From: Lewinella sp. IMCC34183
GTDB lineage: Bacteria; Bacteroidota; Bacteroidia; Chitinophagales; Saprospiraceae
Assembly: GCF_003390915.1 (NCBI RefSeq)
Contig: NZ_QMEM01000004.1
Span: 62,001 to 126,000 of the forward strand
DNA: 64,000 nucleotides
Reading direction: 5' to 3'
Positions 1 through 8,756 of the stretch are shown in pieces (position 1 is the first letter of the stretch; the number at the start of each line of letters is the position of its first letter). Below the pieces are notes generated by a model. It worked only from the letters and a program-made list of their open reading frames with translations. It did no database searches and had not been told where the DNA came from. The position numbers were made by a program, and so were the translations under genes.

Positions 1-1
1 A

Positions 2-52
2 GCTGAACCTCATCACGGCTTCGGGTACATCCGTCTGGTCGTCGTAACCTGA
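2..52 (+). CDS. 3' end of an unidentified gene (partial)
   Basis: An open frame entering from the left edge ends in TGA at 50-52 and would give a tail ending GFGYIRLVVVT. Two GC-rich hairpins follow, which fits a gene end. Too little is present to assign a family, and chance openness over 16 codons cannot be excluded. Confidence 0.3.
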   Translation, partial: AEPHHGFGYIRLVVVT

Positions 53-57
53 CCCGG

Positions 58-79
58 GCTTGCGCGCTACCGCGCAAGC
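58..79. terminator. Short perfect hairpin after the left-edge frame
   Basis: A 9-bp perfect stem (GCTTGCGCG / CGCGCAAGC) with a CTAC loop sits 6 bases after the stop of the left-edge frame. No strong T-run follows at once, only a short TTTT about 15 bases later, so it may be a weak terminator or an RNA-stabilising hairpin. Confidence 0.4.
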
Positions 80-101
80 TTCCGGCACCCCTAGTTTTCG
101 C

Positions 102-155
102 CAGGGCCCGCGCCTGCCCCGTACGGTTCGCCGGCGGGCAGGTCAGCGGGCCCTG
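102..155. repeat. Large GC-rich hairpin between convergent gene ends
   Basis: Outer arms CAGGGCCCGC and GCGGGCCCTG are perfectly complementary over 10 bp, and an inner stem CCTGCCC/GGGCAGG adds 7 bp. It lies just past the nadC stop (minus strand) and after the left-edge gene (plus strand), so it may act as a bidirectional transcription barrier. No coding frame is evident. Confidence 0.45.
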
Positions 156-174
156 TTGCGTGTGGTGCCCCCCG

Positions 175-1041
175 TTAGCTCACCACCTTCAGGCTTAGGT
201 CGAGACTAACGGCCGAGTGGGTTAGTGCACCGACGGAGATGAAGTCGACACCGGTCTCGGCTACTTCCCGGATGCTATCCAGGGTGATGCCTCCGCTGGC
301 CTCCGTTTCGAAGCGGTCGCCGACGTGGGCCACAGCCTCCCGCAGCAGGGGAATCTCGAAATTATCAAGCATGATGCGGTCTACCTGCCCTACTTCGAGG
401 ACTTCCATCAGCTCGACAAGGTTGCGCACCTCCACGGTGATGGGCAGGACCATGTCGTTCTCGCGGAAGAAAGTCTGTACCCCCCGGATGGCTTTGGTCA
501 GCGACCCCGCAGCATCGACGTGGTTGTCCTTGATCATAATCCGGTCGTAGAGCCCTTCGCGGTAGTTCTCCGCGCCGCCCAGCCGTACCGCCCACTTCTC
601 CAGAAACCGAAGGTTGGGAGTCGTTTTGCGGGTGTCCAGCACCTTTACGGGCAGGTCCTCCACTTCAAAGGCGTAGCGGTTGGCCAGGGTGGCGATGCCG
701 CTCATTCGCTGCATGGTATTCAGTACGAGCCGCTCGGCCTGCAGGAGGGCACGCGAATTACAGGTCACGTAGAAAGCTTCGTCGCCCACGTGCATGAGGT
801 CACCGTCCTGCATCCGCTGGTCGAATTCCATCTTGGGGTCAACGGCCTGGAAGATCATCCGGGCGACCTCCACGCCCGCCAGTACGCCGACATCCTTGAC
901 GAGTAGCCGGGCGGTATCGCGTTTGTCAGCGGGGATGGTGGCCTCGCTGGTGAAATCACCGGGACCAACGTCCTCCGCGAGGGCCTCATTTATAAATTGC
1001 AGGATGCGCTGTCGCAGGGTTTCGTCTACTTTGGCCGCCAT
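175..1041 (-). CDS. nadC: Nicotinate-nucleotide pyrophosphorylase (carboxylating)
   Basis: A 288-aa protein of normal family length. NadC (quinolinate phosphoribosyltransferase) converts quinolinate and PRPP to nicotinate mononucleotide, CO2 and pyrophosphate in cytoplasmic de novo NAD synthesis. Visible family marks are the N-terminal EDVGPGDFTSEA segment, the central TRKTTPNLR motif with PRPP-binding basic residues, GGAENYREGLYDRIMIKDNH, the MLDNF strand, and the C-terminal EASGGIT...GVDFISVGALTHS of the barrel phosphate site. It is transcribed leftward and divergent from the HD-hydrolase gene. A TACCTTTG -7 element lies about 60 bases upstream of the start. No nadA or nadB is nearby. Identification is firm. 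Confidence 0.96.
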   Translation of the reverse strand: MAAKVDETLRQRILQFINEALAEDVGPGDFTSEATIPADKRDTARLLVKDVGVLAGVEVARMIFQAVDPKMEFDQRMQDGDLMHVGDEAFYVTCNSRALLQAERLVLNTMQRMSGIATLANRYAFEVEDLPVKVLDTRKTTPNLRFLEKWAVRLGGAENYREGLYDRIMIKDNHVDAAGSLTKAIRGVQTFFRENDMVLPITVEVRNLVELMEVLEVGQVDRIMLDNFEIPLLREAVAHVGDRFETEASGGITLDSIREVAETGVDFISVGALTHSAVSLDLSLKVVS

Positions 1042-1101
1042 GTTGTTTACTTTGGTAGTCCGCTTCGGTTACGACGGACGGTTCGGATAGGTCTTCAGCC
1101 G

Positions 1102-1131
1102 CAAAGGTACACCTTCGCTGTTTTCCCTAAA
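1102..1131 (-). promoter_or_regulatory. Bacteroidota-type promoter for nadC
   Basis: On the minus strand a TACCTTTG box (1109 to 1102) matches the Bacteroidota -7 consensus TAnnTTTG. A TTTA (1131 to 1128) lies 18 bases upstream, near the usual spacing for the -33 TTTG element. The predicted transcription start falls some 50 bases before the nadC ATG. This is pattern matching only. Confidence 0.5.
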
Positions 1132-1140
1132 GTATACCCC

Positions 1141-1743
1141 GTGATTCAGGACTATTTCACCGAACTTTCGCAGCAGCTGGCCCCCACCGGCCTTAACTGG
1201 GAAAATGTGCGCCGGGCGTACGCGGGTCGGGCGTATCACAACCTCACCCACCTCGACGAGATGATTGGTCACCTGCCGCAGCACGCCGCTCCGCAGGATC
1301 CGGTGGTATTCGGGGTGGCCCTGGTGTACCACGACATTGTCCACAAGCCGACCCGCAGCGACAACGAAGAGCGCAGCGCGCGCTCGGCGGAGCGCGACCT
1401 CCGTCAGGATACTTCCATTTCCGCGGAACGCATCGACCGCTGCCGCCAGCTCATCCTGTCCACCAAACAGCACCTGCCCTCCCCCGCCGACGATGGCGAC
1501 GAGGCCCTGCTTATCGACCTGGATCTGGCCGTCCTCGCACGCGCTCCAGACAGTTACGACCAGTACGCTACGGCCGTGCGCAGGGAATTCTGGATGTTGC
1601 CCTACTTCGTTTTTCGTAACGGCCGGACGCGCGTCCTCACTGCTTTGCTGGACCGCCCCGCGATCTACCACACTGCTTTTGGCCGCGATCACTACGAAGC
1701 GCCGGCGCGCGAAAACCTGTGGAGGGAATTGCGGAATCTCTGA
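1141..1743 (+). CDS. HD-superfamily metal-dependent phosphohydrolase (COG4339-like)
   Basis: A 200-aa cytoplasmic protein. I place the start at GTG 1141, because the in-frame ATG upstream lies inside the divergent nadC gene. The start reads VIQDYFTELSQQL. The metal-binding signatures AYHNLTHLDEM (about residues 25-35), LVYHDIVH (about 56-63) and DNEERSA match the predicted HD-superfamily hydrolases of COG4339, whose substrates are mostly unknown. A later LLIDLDLAVL contains the family's second acidic cluster. The gene ends almost directly against the convergent SCO1-like gene, so the two may share a terminator zone. Family membership is fairly sure; substrate is unknown. Confidence 0.8.
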   Translation: MIQDYFTELSQQLAPTGLNWENVRRAYAGRAYHNLTHLDEMIGHLPQHAAPQDPVVFGVALVYHDIVHKPTRSDNEERSARSAERDLRQDTSISAERIDRCRQLILSTKQHLPSPADDGDEALLIDLDLAVLARAPDSYDQYATAVRREFWMLPYFVFRNGRTRVLTALLDRPAIYHTAFGRDHYEAPARENLWRELRNL

Positions 1744-1744
1744 C

Positions 1745-2455
1745 CTAACCCGCGTTTTTCGGCCCGTCGAGCAGCAGGTCCACGTCCTCCATCAGGTGAT
1801 TTACCTCTTCCTCTACCAGACCGCTGGCGTAGGACCGGACGTATCCGTTGCGGTCGACCAATACAATGTATCCGCTGTGGTCGAAGCCGCCCGGCGCGTC
1901 GGGATTCTCCAGCGCAACGCTGAGGTATTCCTCGTCCAGGTCGTATATCTCGAACTTATCGCCCTGGATAAAGTGCCAGCGGTTGAAGTCGGTGATGCCC
2001 AGCTTACCGGCGTACTCGGTCATCCGCTCCGGGGTATCGCGTTTGGGATCGATCGTGAAGGAAACGAGGGCGAAATCGGGATTATCCGCAAACCGCTCCT
2101 GGAGGCGCAGCATCTGGCTCATCATCTTAGGGCAGATCGTGGGGCAGGACGTAAAGAAGAAGTCCACCACGTACACCTTACCCTGCAGGTCCTCCGATCC
2201 AAAGGGCTGTCCGGTCTGATCGATATACTCCCATTCGCGCACCGGCTCGGGCGTAACCACGCCGGTTTCGGGATCAAAGGGCTGATTACCGGGGTATCCG
2301 AGGCTGTCGGTCAGGTAGTAGCCCGTTTCGGGGTCGGTCGGGTGGTGCTGTAAATAGGGGGGGGCGTGCTCGGGGTCGATACCCGCGTCGTGACTGTGAC
2401 AACCCAGAGCTACCACCAATAGGCTAAGTACAGGAATAAGCTGGTAAATCTTCAT
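1745..2455 (-). CDS. SCO1/SenC-family copper-binding lipoprotein
   Basis: A 236-aa protein. It starts with a lipoprotein signal (MKIYQLIPVLSLLVVALGC), so it should be anchored on the periplasmic face. The thioredoxin-like core has the FFTSCPTICPKMM motif (CxxxC copper ligands, about residue 105) and the downstream conserved His in GGFDHSGYIVLVD. SCO proteins deliver copper to the CuA site of cytochrome c oxidase or act as thiol reductants in its assembly. Length and motif spacing are usual for the family. No oxidase subunits are in the window. It is convergent with the HD-hydrolase gene. Confidence 0.92.
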   Translation of the reverse strand: MKIYQLIPVLSLLVVALGCHSHDAGIDPEHAPPYLQHHPTDPETGYYLTDSLGYPGNQPFDPETGVVTPEPVREWEYIDQTGQPFGSEDLQGKVYVVDFFFTSCPTICPKMMSQMLRLQERFADNPDFALVSFTIDPKRDTPERMTEYAGKLGITDFNRWHFIQGDKFEIYDLDEEYLSVALENPDAPGGFDHSGYIVLVDRNGYVRSYASGLVEEEVNHLMEDVDLLLDGPKNAG

Positions 2456-2569
2456 AGTCGGAGAACAGCACCTCCACCCGGAGGTTGAAAGTTACCAGTA
2501 GTCGGAATAGACGAAAATGACGGATCCTTTCGGTCGTCGCACCCTCCTTCATCAGCCTCTGGTTAGCGT

Positions 2570-3463
2570 TTACTTTGCGTAACGCTTCTTTGCCACCCTA
2601 ATGATACTGCGCCGGATATACCACGCCCGGTCCAGCCGCCCGATCGTCATACGTTGGTACTCACGCTCCCAGAATGGCGGGCTGAAACGTTTCCATAGAG
2701 AATAGCCCCCATGAATGATTGACCCAAAAAGATCCCAGGGTTTCGGTGATCCCAAGAAATGGAATATTCCCGTAGGATGGCTCGGCTTATTGGCACCGGC
2801 CAGATAAGAGGTGTTAAACTTCTTGGGGAGTTGCTTGAAATCACCATCGCACATTCGATTTAGAATCGTTTGGTCGTGGGACCGTAGGGTTTCCGGACGA
2901 TCCAGGATGATTTCACGCCAGGCAGTATCCAGGTCACGACGCCGCCATTCCGCCAAGTTCATTATCAACACACCCGAATTGAAATAGGGCATGTCCTGGC
3001 TGTAGCCCCGACTGACAAAGTATTCGCGGTCCAAGGTGTAGTTAACGAAAGTTCCCGTATAAGCAGCTATGCTATGACCGCTCATGTCAACTTCATCCAA
3101 CTCAAATATATCGATGGTTATGACCAGGTCGCTATCCAAATAAATAACCTTTTCCGCATCGATATACTGTGGTATCAACAATCTACCGTAAGGGGTTAAA
3201 TCATTGTGCAAGCCGGGTAATGACTTAAAATCCGTATTGGCATCGTAATTTATCAGTTCATAAGTGCCCGGAAAAGAAGCATACTCAAATAACTTATGGA
3301 TGTTATTCTGATGATCCTCGGAAAGCCGAGAGCACATAATATGAAAGTTGATTCTTTCCGGTTGACTAGTACTTTGCAACAAAGAATTGATGGTAGCACC
3401 TAGTCCCGGCAAGCCTCCTTCATTCACATTGAAAACAATCTGAAGGATATTTTCCTTATGCAT
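2570..3463 (-). CDS. Glycosyltransferase family 8 protein
   Basis: A 297-aa protein of GT8 type (LgtC/GspA/GatA-like). It carries the DxD sugar-nucleotide/metal motif in KVIYLDSDLVI (about residue 110) and the second conserved block YFNSGVLIMNLAEWR. A C-terminal HFLGSPKPWDLFG resembles the GT8 'H..G..KPW' element. Such enzymes transfer a galactosyl or glucosyl residue from a UDP sugar onto lipopolysaccharide or another acceptor; the acceptor here is unknown. The gene is clearly more AT-rich than its neighbours and lies next to a decayed IS256-type transposase, which suggests acquisition by transfer. It stands alone, without an LPS or capsule cluster. Confidence 0.9.
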   Translation of the reverse strand: MHKENILQIVFNVNEGGLPGLGATINSLLQSTSQPERINFHIMCSRLSEDHQNNIHKLFEYASFPGTYELINYDANTDFKSLPGLHNDLTPYGRLLIPQYIDAEKVIYLDSDLVITIDIFELDEVDMSGHSIAAYTGTFVNYTLDREYFVSRGYSQDMPYFNSGVLIMNLAEWRRRDLDTAWREIILDRPETLRSHDQTILNRMCDGDFKQLPKKFNTSYLAGANKPSHPTGIFHFLGSPKPWDLFGSIIHGGYSLWKRFSPPFWEREYQRMTIGRLDRAWYIRRSIIRVAKKRYAK

Positions 3464-3579
3464 AATATTAACAGGTAAGGTTAGGGAGTGTATGGATGGT
3501 AAGTAAGGTGAATTGAAGAACGGAGCTAACCACAGTGATCAGCGCAAGGGAAAAGAACGGTGAGTCCGCCTATCTGGCT

Positions 3580-4640
3580 GGGCTTACGAATGGGAAAGAT
3601 AGGTAAGAAACGGAGGATCTGCTGTAATAACCTGCGAGCATTGCATGAAGCGTGCCACGGCATTTTCTGACGGAAGTGATCTTTGGTCAAGCCCCCGTAG
3701 AAGACCGGGGGGCTTGGTAAAGTACGCTGAGGGCTACGCTCACAGGTCAATCCGCAAAAGGACTTGATGGCGTCAGTCGCGTAGCTTTCACCCAAGAAAC
3801 CTGCTCCGGGCGACGCAACGGATCAGCGGGTGGTAATTGTTCATCAGCGTCAATTGCTCCCAATTACTGCACCCAAAAGCGATGATCTTTGGGTAGTGTT
3901 TACCCTGTTATGCCCGGGGTGGCTGGGGCGTGGTCGGACCGGTCGCGGGTCGTGGCGATGCAGATCAGCTTCAGATCGCTGCAGTGTTACGCCCAGCCCG
4001 CCCCTAAGCCCGCAGGGTGGGTGTCCTGCAGGCCAGATACTTCGCCGGTTGTTGGTCCTGATGCACGATAGCCAAAGCTGCACATCGGTCTTCGGGTAGC
4101 TGGCGTGGGTTGAATCCAGAAAGCCCGTCAACTTGTCCACCCAGGCGATTAGGATGCCCTCCAGCCTTCTGTTTTGCAGGCCCGCAGGTACCTGCATCCA
4201 GAGATCGAAATCAAGTTGCCGATGTAGAGGCCGAGTGCCATACCGGTTCACCGCCCTACACCAACTGGATCAGGGGTCGGTTTTAGGTCCGTAAACCGCC
4301 TTGGTGATTACGCTTCTTTCCTTGCAGACCTGGTAGCGGATCGCGTCCGGGAAAAGAACGAATAACCGCTTTAGCCGGTCTTATCGTTGTCAGGCTACTC
4401 AATGGTACAGCGCTATGCCGCGCCGGGTTTTATGATTTGCTTCATCGCCGTCGGCCATGGGAGTGTCAGGTCAGCCGGCCCGCACCTCCAAAGACGGCGT
4501 GAGCAACGGCGTGAAGGCTTTGTTGTCGCCCGGCAACCGTTCGCCGCCTCACAGCTTCTTCGGTGCGTTGGCCCGACAGGTTTTCGTAGCAAACCCGTTG
4601 GTTTCCATTGTAACTGGCGTGCGTGACGCAACGGGTTGAT
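3580..4640 (-). pseudogene. Decayed IS256-family transposase
   Basis: No intact frame spans this 1.1-kb stretch, but minus-strand pieces in shifting frames line up in order with an IS256-type transposase. They are YNGNQRVCYENLSGQ (near 4610), FPDAIRYQVCKERSVITKAVY (near 4350-4290, the 'DAIRYKVRE..V..KAVY' block), LQNRRLEGILIAWVDKLTGF followed by YPKTDVQLWL (4180-4070), NWEQLTLMNNYHPLIR (3865-3815) and YATDAIKSF (about 3780, 'YTTNAIESL'). Multiple stops and frameshifts separate them. The DDE residues cannot all be placed. Terminal inverted repeats and target duplication were not found. It is an old, inactive insertion. Confidence 0.75.
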
Positions 4641-4703
4641 TCTCCCGGTGACACCCCTTCCGCAGCAGTCCCGCTGCAAGTAAGGAAGGTATAGCTTGCC
4701 GGC

Positions 4704-7313
4704 CTATTTTCCCTGCAACTCTTCGAAGGTGTTCAGGCCGCAGCGCAGGAAGCGTTCGTAGTCCTCGGCATTAGGGGTATAGGCGACCGGCGGATTGAGG
4801 GTCTGTCCGTCCGGAGATACCAGTACGTAGTACGGCTGCGTGGCGTGCTGAAAAACGCTCTGCTGGAAGTAGTGCCACTTCTCCCCCACCTGGTCGATCG
4901 TGATGCTGCGGCCGGACCCGTCGAGGCGGCTGACCTCCTTCCATTGCTCGGCGGGCAGTTCCTTGCGGTCGTCCACGTAGAGGCTGATGAGTACGTAGTC
5001 TTCGGTCAGCAGATTGTTGATGCGGTCCTGACTCCAGACGTTTTCCTCCATTTTGCGACAGTTCACACAGGTGTATCCGGTAAAGTCGAGCATCACCGGT
5101 TTATTCACCTCCCGGGCGTAGGCGAGCCCCGCGTCGAGGTCCTTGAAGCAGGTAATGCCCTGCGGACAGTCACAGGGGTTCAGGTAACTATAGCATACCG
5201 GGGGGGCAATACCGCTCAGCAGGTTAAGCGACTGGTAGCTGCCGGTGTCTTCGTTCTTCGTGAAGCCGAAGGCGAGGTAGGCGGTAAACAGGACGCCGGC
5301 CACGGCCACAACGGCGGCTAAGGGGCCTACCTTACGCTTCTTGCTGTCGTGGGGAAAGCTGATCCACCCGAAGAGGTAGGCCGCGATACCCAGCGAGCAG
5401 AGCATCCAGATGATCAGGAAGGGCTCGATGCGCAACAGGTTCCAGTCGCCCACGAGGTCGGCGTTGCTCAGGAACTTAAAGGCCAGAGCCACCTCCACGA
5501 AGCCGAGCACCACCTTCACGCTGTTGAGCCAGCCGCCGGACTTGGGCATCTTGTTGAGCACTCCGGGGAAAGCAGCAAAGAGGGCGAAGGGCAGCCCGAG
5601 GGCTACTCCGAAGCCAGCCATACCGGCGGTCAGCGGCCAGGCCCCGTCGCTCACGGCCTCCACCAGGAGGCTGCCGAGGATAGGTCCCGTGCACGAGAAG
5701 CTGACCAGGGCCAGCGTAAGCGCCATGAAGAAGATGCCCAGCACGCCGCCGGTTCCTTCCGCTTCGCTGGCGCGATTGCTCCAGCTTTGCGGCAACGTCA
5801 GTTCGTAAAATCCGAAGAAGCTGCCGGCAAAGAACATGAAGACCGCGAAGAAGAGCAGGTTCAGCCACACGTTGCTGGCGATGCTGTTGAGGATCGAGGG
5901 GTCAATACCCGCGATCAGGTGAAAGGGTACGCTCAGCAGCACATAGATCAGGAAGATGAAGAAGCCGTACAGCGTAGCCTGCTTGACGCCGTCCGTACGG
6001 CTTTCCCCACTCTTGGTAAAGAAGCTAACCGTCAGCGGGATCATCGGGAAGATGCAGGGCATAAGCAGGGCGAAAAGTCCCCCCAGGACGCCAAGCCCGA
6101 AGATCGACCACAGGCTCTGTCCCTGGGTCACCGCCTCCCCGACGTTGCAGGCCGCCAGGGGCTCGGCGTTGAAGGTGTATGCCTGCGCGGTGGCGCCGAC
6201 CTGCGGCCGGTCGTCGGCGGAAGCCAGCCCGGCCGCACCGCCGCCGATGCCGTCCACCGTAGCTAGGCTGGCGGCCGGGTCAAAGGTGAAGGGAACGTCC
6301 CGCGGCGGCAAGCACATTTCGTCGTTGCAGGTCTGAAAGGTGAGGTAACCCGAAATCCCGGTTCCCGGCTCCGCCCGCACTACCTGCGAGTAGGTGACGG
6401 TTCCGCCGTCTACCTTGGTGACTTCCGCCTCCCAGGTGGTATCGAACAGCTTGTGCAGGGTTGCGGAGGTTTCGGTGACCTCGCCGATGGGTGATACCCC
6501 CGTTTTCTCCTCCACGACCATCTCGGTGGGGATAGGGCCGATCTCGGGATCTATAGTCTGGCTGTACACCGTCCAGCCCTCCGCCAGGGTACCGACCATC
6601 GATAGCCGGTAGCGGCTCCCGTCGAGTTCCTCCACGCGGAGGGACCAGCTTACGGGCTCGTCCTGGGTCGGCAGGGGCAGTGCGGCGGTATAGGTGGCAA
6701 GCACTTCCTCGGCCGGCAGGTTGGCGACCTTTGGTGGTGCGGTTTCCTTGTCTACCTCGGTACCGTCCGTGACGGGCGCCGGGGCATCGACTGCCGGGGC
6801 GGGGCGGTCCGCGGCCGGCAAGGGGCGGTTCCCGTTGGCGCCCATGGCCCCATCGGTGGGTTGGGCAAGGGTGTAGGCAAACGGCTCCGTGGTCGGCGGC
6901 AGGCACTGGGTGTCGTCGCAGCACATGAATTCCACCTCTCCTTCGATGGGGGTGCCGTAATCGGTTACCCGCACGGTCTGTCGGAACACGGTGGCCTGAT
7001 CGCTCAGGTACTTGATCACGTTGACGCCGAAGAGCTCGTCCATCCCCTCCTTCTTGTGGCCCGTTTCCTTGACCTCGCCGATGCGTTCGTAGTGGTCGCC
7101 TTCCTCCCAGTAGAAGGTGGTCGGCACAGGTCCGCCCGCATCGGTGAACTGGCTGTAGATCGACCAGCCTGGGTCCGCCGTTGCCGTGGCGATCAGTTCG
7201 AAGCGGTCACCGTCCAGGTGGCGCTGCTCGAAGGTCCACGAAATAGGACTGCCAAACTGGCCAAAGAGGCTCAGGGACAACAGGCTGAAGAGAAGGGTCA
7301 GGCGAAGCGCCAT
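4704..7313 (-). CDS. dsbD: Thiol:disulfide interchange protein DsbD with doubled N-terminal domain
   Basis: An 869-aa inner-membrane protein. After a signal peptide come two tandem DsbD-alpha-like periplasmic domains (about residues 22-150 and 215-350), each ending in a paired-cysteine loop (MCCDDTQCLPP; QTCNDEMCLPP). Then come eight or so membrane helices with the two redox cysteines in LMPCIFPMIPLTVSFF and SFSCTGPILGSLL, and a C-terminal thioredoxin domain with YTCVNCRKMEE (about 770). DsbD moves electrons from cytoplasmic thioredoxin to periplasmic thiol pathways, including cytochrome c maturation and disulfide isomerisation. Canonical proteobacterial DsbD (about 565 aa) has a single alpha domain, so this one is extended. 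A Pro/Ala-rich linker (about 155-205) joins the two. Confidence 0.93.
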   Translation of the reverse strand: MALRLTLLFSLLSLSLFGQFGSPISWTFEQRHLDGDRFELIATATADPGWSIYSQFTDAGGPVPTTFYWEEGDHYERIGEVKETGHKKEGMDELFGVNVIKYLSDQATVFRQTVRVTDYGTPIEGEVEFMCCDDTQCLPPTTEPFAYTLAQPTDGAMGANGNRPLPAADRPAPAVDAPAPVTDGTEVDKETAPPKVANLPAEEVLATYTAALPLPTQDEPVSWSLRVEELDGSRYRLSMVGTLAEGWTVYSQTIDPEIGPIPTEMVVEEKTGVSPIGEVTETSATLHKLFDTTWEAEVTKVDGGTVTYSQVVRAEPGTGISGYLTFQTCNDEMCLPPRDVPFTFDPAASLATVDGIGGGAAGLASADDRPQVGATAQAYTFNAEPLAACNVGEAVTQGQSLWSIFGLGVLGGLFALLMPCIFPMIPLTVSFFTKSGESRTDGVKQATLYGFFIFLIYVLLSVPFHLIAGIDPSILNSIASNVWLNLLFFAVFMFFAGSFFGFYELTLPQSWSNRASEAEGTGGVLGIFFMALTLALVSFSCTGPILGSLLVEAVSDGAWPLTAGMAGFGVALGLPFALFAAFPGVLNKMPKSGGWLNSVKVVLGFVEVALAFKFLSNADLVGDWNLLRIEPFLIIWMLCSLGIAAYLFGWISFPHDSKKRKVGPLAAVVAVAGVLFTAYLAFGFTKNEDTGSYQSLNLLSGIAPPVCYSYLNPCDCPQGITCFKDLDAGLAYAREVNKPVMLDFTGYTCVNCRKMEENVWSQDRINNLLTEDYVLISLYVDDRKELPAEQWKEVSRLDGSGRSITIDQVGEKWHYFQQSVFQHATQPYYVLVSPDGQTLNPPVAYTPNAEDYERFLRCGLNTFEELQGK

Positions 7314-7452
7314 AGTAGTGGTTTTGCCGGAAGTTCCCGGAAGATACGGGTGATAACGTCGCCGCGGGCCGGCAGGTTATACGGCTTCGGGCCGGCGTAG
7401 GGCACGGGGGTGGATATGGCGTGAATTTTACGCGATTGGCGGGTTCACTGCC

Positions 7453-7914
7453 CGGGTTGAGGGCCTCCGGCCCGATCAAAGCACGGGGGGGGGGAGAAGA
7501 AAATTCAGGCCGCCATTTCGCGCGTCGGTTCAGATCCAAGAATAACATATGTCTTAATACTTGACCCCGTCACATGGCCTGATTCGGGCCGGAGGCCCTC
7601 TACCCGAAATACACGGGTTGAGGGCCTCCGGCCCGATCAAAGCATAGGGGGAGAAGAAAATTCAGGCCGCCGTTTCACGCCTTGGTTCAGGTCCAGGATC
7701 AGCATATGTCTTCTTGCCTGACCCCGTCACATGGCCTGATTCGGGCCGGAGGCCCTCTACCCGAAATACACGGGTTGAGGGCCTCCGGCCCGATCAAAAT
7801 ACACCAGGTGAAAATATATGCCGTCCTCTCGCCGGCTCATTCAGACTCAGGATCAGCATATGTCTTATTGCCTGACCCCGTCACATGGCCTGATTCGGGC
7901 CGGAGGCCCTCTAC
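7453..7914. repeat. Three tandem ~159-bp repeats built from hairpin arms
   Basis: Units begin at 7453, 7614 and 7771 (periods 161 and 157). Each opens with CGGGTTGAGGGCCTCCGGCC, continues with a variable middle containing CAGCATATGTCTT and the block TGACCCCGTCACATGGCC, and closes with the reverse complement arm ATTCGGGCCGGAGGCCCTCT. Every unit therefore can fold back on itself. A degenerate fourth arm pair is at about 7974-8000. A related element occurs at 17690-17760. The whole 734-bp gap between dsbD and the RsmI-like gene (7314-8047) contains these repeats and no convincing gene. Confidence 0.85.
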
Positions 7915-8047
7915 CCATGTCCAGCCCGGTACATTCGTGAAGTGCAGCGAGCGGTGACGCTCCACGGGGTTCAATCGGGCCGGAGGCCCCCAACCCGGGA
8001 CGAGCCATGCATACGTCGGACCCGGAGTCCTTCGGCCCGACCAGGAT

Positions 8048-8752
8048 TTAGGCCAGCAGCAGGAACATGGCCGGCCGCTTGTGCAACACCGCACCCGCGT
8101 CCCCGCCCCACTCCCCGATCGGTGCGGTGCGAACCCACTCCAATTCGGTGGTCAGATCTACGGCCACGCAGAAGAGGGTCGAAGGTGCCAGGCTCTCTAC
8201 CGCCACCTCGACCGACGCCTGGTTGCGGTAGGGCGCCTCGATCCAGAGCTGGGTCTGCCGGAGGCGCCGGCTGTCGGCCTCGAGGCGGCGCAGGTCCTTG
8301 GCCAACTGGTTTCGCTTGGGGCTGAGGTAGCCGTGAAAGGTGAAGGACTGTCCGTTCATCCCCGACGCCATCAGACTCAGCAAAATCGCGGAGGGGCCGA
8401 CGAGGGGTACCACGCTGAGCCCGTGGCCGTGGGCCTGCCGTACCAGGCGGGCTCCGGGATCCGCCACGCCCGGCGCGCCGGCGTCGGAGAGCAAGCCCAC
8501 GTCCTCGCCCGCGAGCAGGGGGGCCAGCAGGACGGGCAACTCCTCGTCGCGGGTATGCTTATTGAGTTCGTAGTAGGTGCATTCCTGGAGGCGGTGGTCC
8601 AGTTCCACCTCCTTGAGGAAGGCGCGGGCCACCTTGCCGGTCTCTACAATGAAGTGGCGCAGCGGGCGCACCGTCCGCAGGGTCCGTTCCGGAATCGTAT
8701 CGATGGCCCCCGGACCGAGGGTCGAGGGAATGAGGTAAAGCGTACCGGGCAT
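8048..8752 (-). CDS. RsmI-like SAM-dependent methyltransferase (tetrapyrrole methylase fold)
   Basis: A 234-aa protein related to RsmI, the 16S rRNA C1402 2'-O-methyltransferase. Visible marks are the N-terminal GTLYLIPSTLG, the SAM-site segment LLAGEDVGLLSDAGAPGVADPGARLV, and VPLVGPSAILLSLMASGM. It is shorter than classical RsmI (about 280 aa) and lacks its C-terminal extension, so it may be the short paralogue found in many Bacteroidota rather than RsmI itself; the substrate is then unproven. It lies 4 bp downstream of mqnC on the same strand, probably in one operon. Confidence 0.8.
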   Translation of the reverse strand: MPGTLYLIPSTLGPGAIDTIPERTLRTVRPLRHFIVETGKVARAFLKEVELDHRLQECTYYELNKHTRDEELPVLLAPLLAGEDVGLLSDAGAPGVADPGARLVRQAHGHGLSVVPLVGPSAILLSLMASGMNGQSFTFHGYLSPKRNQLAKDLRRLEADSRRLRQTQLWIEAPYRNQASVEVAVESLAPSTLFCVAVDLTTELEWVRTAPIGEWGGDAGAVLHKRPAMFLLLA

Positions 8753-8756
8753 GGCG

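Noticed and set aside
3850..4251. Intact 133-aa hypothetical gene
   Set aside because: Its first half is a transposase fragment and the rest falls out of frame, so it is part of the decayed IS256-type gene.
7453..7914. CRISPR-like or coding interpretation of the 159-bp repeats
   Set aside because: Units are contiguous and internally inverted, with no regular unique spacers; open frames through them are short and change between copies.
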